Origin: an uncultured Lachnospiraceae bacterium
GTDB taxonomy: Bacteria; Bacillota_A; Clostridia; Lachnospirales; Lachnospiraceae
NCBI GenBank assembly: GCA_947302185.1
Contig: CAMYVI010000040.1
Location: forward strand, 1-13,956
Length of the DNA stretch: 13,956 nt
Reading direction: 5' to 3'
The notes under the pieces: generated by a model
Databases searched by the model: none
Told to the model about the DNA's origin: nothing
The model's input: the letters and a program-made list of their open reading frames with translations, nothing else
Shown here: piece by piece, positions 12,075-13,956 of the stretch
How positions within the stretch are numbered: the first letter of the stretch is position 1
Layout of the letters: the number at the start of each line of letters is the position of its first letter
Made by a program: the position numbers and the translations under genes

Positions 12075-13956
12075 TTATTTCACCTTATTATAAAACGTGT
12101 TCAGTATCATCTCATACAGCTTCACATCATCTGCATGGAACTCAACAAGACCGCTCGCGCCGTCGGTGGAGCTGCCTGCGACGGAGTGAATAGCATCACC
12201 GTTCACACCGTATTCCAGCACCTTCGACGTCAGGTAGGTCACCCGGGACGGAGTGATATCGGTAGTCATATAGGGCTTCGCGTTGTTGTAAAGACCGAGT
12301 GGCAGCGTAAGGTCTGCGCGTGTCGCCTCGATCGTCCGGTTCATGAACGCGTAGAAGTATTGCTTCTGTCTGGCCATACGGAGTTCATTTGTCTCTGTGA
12401 CCATTTTATTTCTCCAACGGATATAGCGGAGAGCCTGACTGCCGTTCAGGGTCACCTTGGCGTCCTTGACCAGTGCCGGGTCAGCAGATGACATGTCCTC
12501 GAGTACCCTGACAGTCACGCCGCCGACGGAATCGTTCAGCATTGGCACCGCGTCGTAAGAGATCCGAGCGTAAGCGTCAATCGGGATTCCGTAAAGCAGG
12601 TTTGATACGGTGGAGGCCATCATTTTACAGCCTTCCTCGTTGTCCTTGCCGTAGGAGTAGGCGAGGCAGATCTGCATTTGCTTGTCGCCCGCGTAATCGC
12701 CGTCCGGTGTGTACTGGGCAACGTTGGTCATCGTGTCACGGTTGACATTGATGAAAGATATCTTTTTATTCTTGTTATCGATCACGCCCAGAAGGATCGT
12801 GTCCGCCTGGCCGTTGATGCCGATGACGGATTCCCGCGCTTCCTGCTGCTCGACTGTTCGGTCACTTCCCAGGAAGAGGATCGTGGAAATGTTGTCATTC
12901 CAGCGATATTTTTCCCCCTTGTATGTGATTGTCTTTCCGTCGTCCTCGATCTCCTCAACCTCGTCAGGCGTATTCGCTTTTTCCATGGTCAGTTTGACGT
13001 CCGCCTCGTCATGCGACATGGCTTTCTGGCCGCGGTACCGAAGATAAACAAGTCCTCCGATGGATGCGATGATGAGCACGATGATGAAAATCAGGATCTT
13101 GGCAAGAACACCCAGGATCGTCTGACGTTTCTGCTGTTTTTTCCTGCGCCGGCGACTCCCGCTCGATTCAATGGTGGACGCGTCGTGCGTCTTTGGCGGA
13201 TTGATGGCGCTTGCGGCTACAATGGTAGATGCCAGCGGTCCGGGTGTGCGACCTACATCCTGGTTCGGATTGTTTCGCTGCTCCGAGTTCACGCCGCGGT
13301 CCGAGTAGTATCCGTCCTCCGGCCTCTGCCCGCGGTCTTCGTAATACACATCTTCCGGTCGCTGCCCGCGGTCCGAGTAGTACACATCTTCCGGTCGCTG
13401 CCCGCGGTCTGCGTAATACACATTTTCCGGCTTCTGCCCGCGATCTGCGTAATACACATCTTCCAGTCTCTGCCCGTGGTCGGCATAGCGTATATTCTCC
13501 AAGCGGACTGCCTGATCGTCATAGGGCAAGTTCTTCATTTCTTCCAGTGTGAGCGGGATTTCTACCGCCTCCACTTCCGTTCCGATTCCTATCCTGCCGG
13601 TTTCAATCGGCAGTGCTTCATATGTGCTCACATAGTTCTGATCCGTCTGTGGGCTCTCAGTATGGTGATGGTGGTGATGATGGTGGCGTGGTCTGTGATG
13701 TGACGCAAGACGGCCCGGCTTACTGCCGGAAGACGAACTGCTTCGGCCGCTGTAGTGACTGCTGCTCCGACTGCTGTGATGGTGGCTGCTATGTCCGCTC
13801 TCATAACTGTCATCATATCCGTCACTGTAACGGCTGCTGTGATGATGGCTGTGACTGCTGCGGCTGCTGCGCAATCCGGCTTCATATCCTGCGCTGTAAC
13901 CGTCGCCGTAGTCGCCCCGGCTGCTATGCTGGCGGCTGCTGCGATATCCGGCCTCA
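12075..13956 (-). CDS. LCP (LytR-CpsA-Psr) glycopolymer transferase with long low-complexity, tyrosine-repeat N-terminus; runs off right edge
   Basis: The frame stays open to the right edge (at least 626 codons); a TTG at 13874 (residue 1 below) has no RBS and is unlikely to be the start. The visible N-terminus is Ser/His/Arg/Gly/Tyr-rich (blocks such as RSSRSSHSHHHSSRYSDGY). It includes eight consecutive His (64-71), six 12-aa repeats at 124-195 and a basic stretch RRRRKKQQKR. Then come one TM (about 252-278) and an extracellular LCP domain: ILFLGSDR (332-339), QADTILLGVID, KISFINVNRDTM (371-382), DAYARISYDAVPMLNDSVGGV and LNGSQALRYIRWR. LCP enzymes move lipid-linked glycopolymers onto peptidoglycan. 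Usual LCP proteins are 300-500 aa with a short cytosolic tail, so this N-terminus is exceptional. Topology puts all repeats in the cytosol. It is probably co-transcribed with the Ig-like gene downstream. Confidence 0.9.
   Translation of the reverse strand, partial: EAGYRSSRQHSSRGDYGDGYSAGYEAGLRSSRSSHSHHHSSRYSDGYDDSYESGHSSHHHSSRSSSHYSGRSSSSSGSKPGRLASHHRPRHHHHHHHHTESPQTDQNYVSTYEALPIETGRIGIGTEVEAVEIPLTLEEMKNLPYDDQAVRLENIRYADHGQRLEDVYYADRGQKPENVYYADRGQRPEDVYYSDRGQRPEDVYYEDRGQRPEDGYYSDRGVNSEQRNNPNQDVGRTPGPLASTIVAASAINPPKTHDASTIESSGSRRRRKKQQKRQTILGVLAKILIFIIVLIIASIGGLVYLRYRGQKAMSHDEADVKLTMEKANTPDEVEEIEDDGKTITYKGEKYRWNDNISTILFLGSDRTVEQQEARESVIGINGQADTILLGVIDNKNKKISFINVNRDTMTNVAQYTPDGDYAGDKQMQICLAYSYGKDNEEGCKMMASTVSNLLYGIPIDAYARISYDAVPMLNDSVGGVTVRVLEDMSSADPALVKDAKVTLNGSQALRYIRWRNKMVTETNELRMARQKQYFYAFMNRTIEATRADLTLPLGLYNNAKPYMTTDITPSRVTYLTSKVLEYGVNGDAIHSVAGSSTDGASGLVEFHADDVKLYEMILNTFYNKVK
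13290..13505 (-). repeat. Six tandem 36-bp / 12-aa repeats in the LCP N-terminus
   Basis: Exactly 216 bp = 6 x 36. Consensus RPEDVYYADRGQ; units run RLENIRYADHGQ, RLEDVYYADRGQ, KPENVYYADRGQ, RPEDVYYSDRGQ, RPEDVYYEDRGQ, RPEDGYYSDRGV. The central units are most alike at DNA level, typical of slippage or recombination, so copy number may vary. The paired tyrosines beside acidic residues resemble tyrosine-kinase substrates. Confidence 0.93.
13640..13953 (-). repeat. Low-complexity Ser/His/Arg/Gly/Tyr coding tract including His8
   Basis: Irregular repeated blocks (EAGYRSSRQHSSRGDYG, AGLRSSRSSHSHHHSS, SGHSSHHHSSRSSS) are encoded by AGC/CAT/CAC-rich DNA. A run of eight His codons (13662-13685) mixes CAT and CAC, so it is kept at protein level. 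The blocks continue to the window edge. Confidence 0.8.

Noticed and set aside
13662..13685. Eight-histidine run as an engineered tag or vector contamination
   Set aside because: It lies inside a longer natural His/Ser-rich tract of an LCP protein with mixed CAT/CAC codons; nothing vector-like surrounds it.
12678..13703. 341-codon plus-strand frame opposite the LCP gene
   Set aside because: Its repeats are the antisense of the 36-bp LCP repeats; no RBS, and the LCP domain on the minus strand is unambiguous.

Overview
The window reads as the chromosome of a Gram-positive, low-to-medium GC Bacillota, most likely a Clostridia/Lachnospiraceae-type bacterium. The evidence is strong AGGAGG-type ribosome binding sites, sigma-A promoters, a sortase-type SPKTG wall-anchored protein, an LCP (LytR-CpsA-Psr) protein, a CpsB-type phosphatase and Wzz/BY-kinase genes. 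It is a surface-polysaccharide (EPS/capsule) locus joined to an accessory envelope cluster. No rRNA, tRNA, CRISPR array or intact insertion sequence was seen.

Left part (1-4987, all minus strand): a TetR-type regulator (start re-assigned to GTG 4924), a small membrane-anchored Ig-like protein, a very unusual 960-aa tandem fusion of two complete Wzz + BY-kinase modules with a Gly-Tyr repeat tail, and the first 112 codons of an initiating sugar transferase running off the left edge. A promoter (TTGTGT-17-TATGAT) lies just upstream of the Ig-like gene, and a second one with an embedded dyad drives the TetR gene.

Middle (5005-7276): a CpsB-type tyrosine phosphatase with its own promoter is followed, 15 bp downstream, by the wreck of a second copy of the Ig-like gene (frameshifted, then truncated). 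That wreck is joined by a deletion to a short Wzz fragment. It appears that an older cpsB-ig-wzz/BYK operon decayed and that the phosphatase now relies on the intact kinase further left. A divergent, strongly promoted 90-aa secreted protein with an SPKTG sorting signal follows and ends at a bidirectional terminator.

Right part (7338-13956): a frameshifted membrane Ig-like protein and a winged-helix/coiled-coil regulator (minus), a divergent ABC exporter (plus), a second, intact membrane Ig-like protein (minus) and an LCP protein whose very long cytosolic N-terminus runs off the right edge. That N-terminus carries Ser/His-rich tracts, eight consecutive histidines and six 12-aa repeats, five of them with paired tyrosines.

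How the parts may work together (inference): the sugar transferase starts repeat units on a lipid carrier. The double Wzz/BY-kinase controls chain length and is switched by tyrosine phosphorylation, with CpsB as eraser. The LCP enzyme transfers finished glycan to the wall, and its tyrosine repeats could be an additional kinase substrate. Four related membrane-anchored Ig-like proteins (two intact, two broken) recur beside the kinase, the ABC exporter and the LCP gene, suggesting an undescribed extracytoplasmic partner family.
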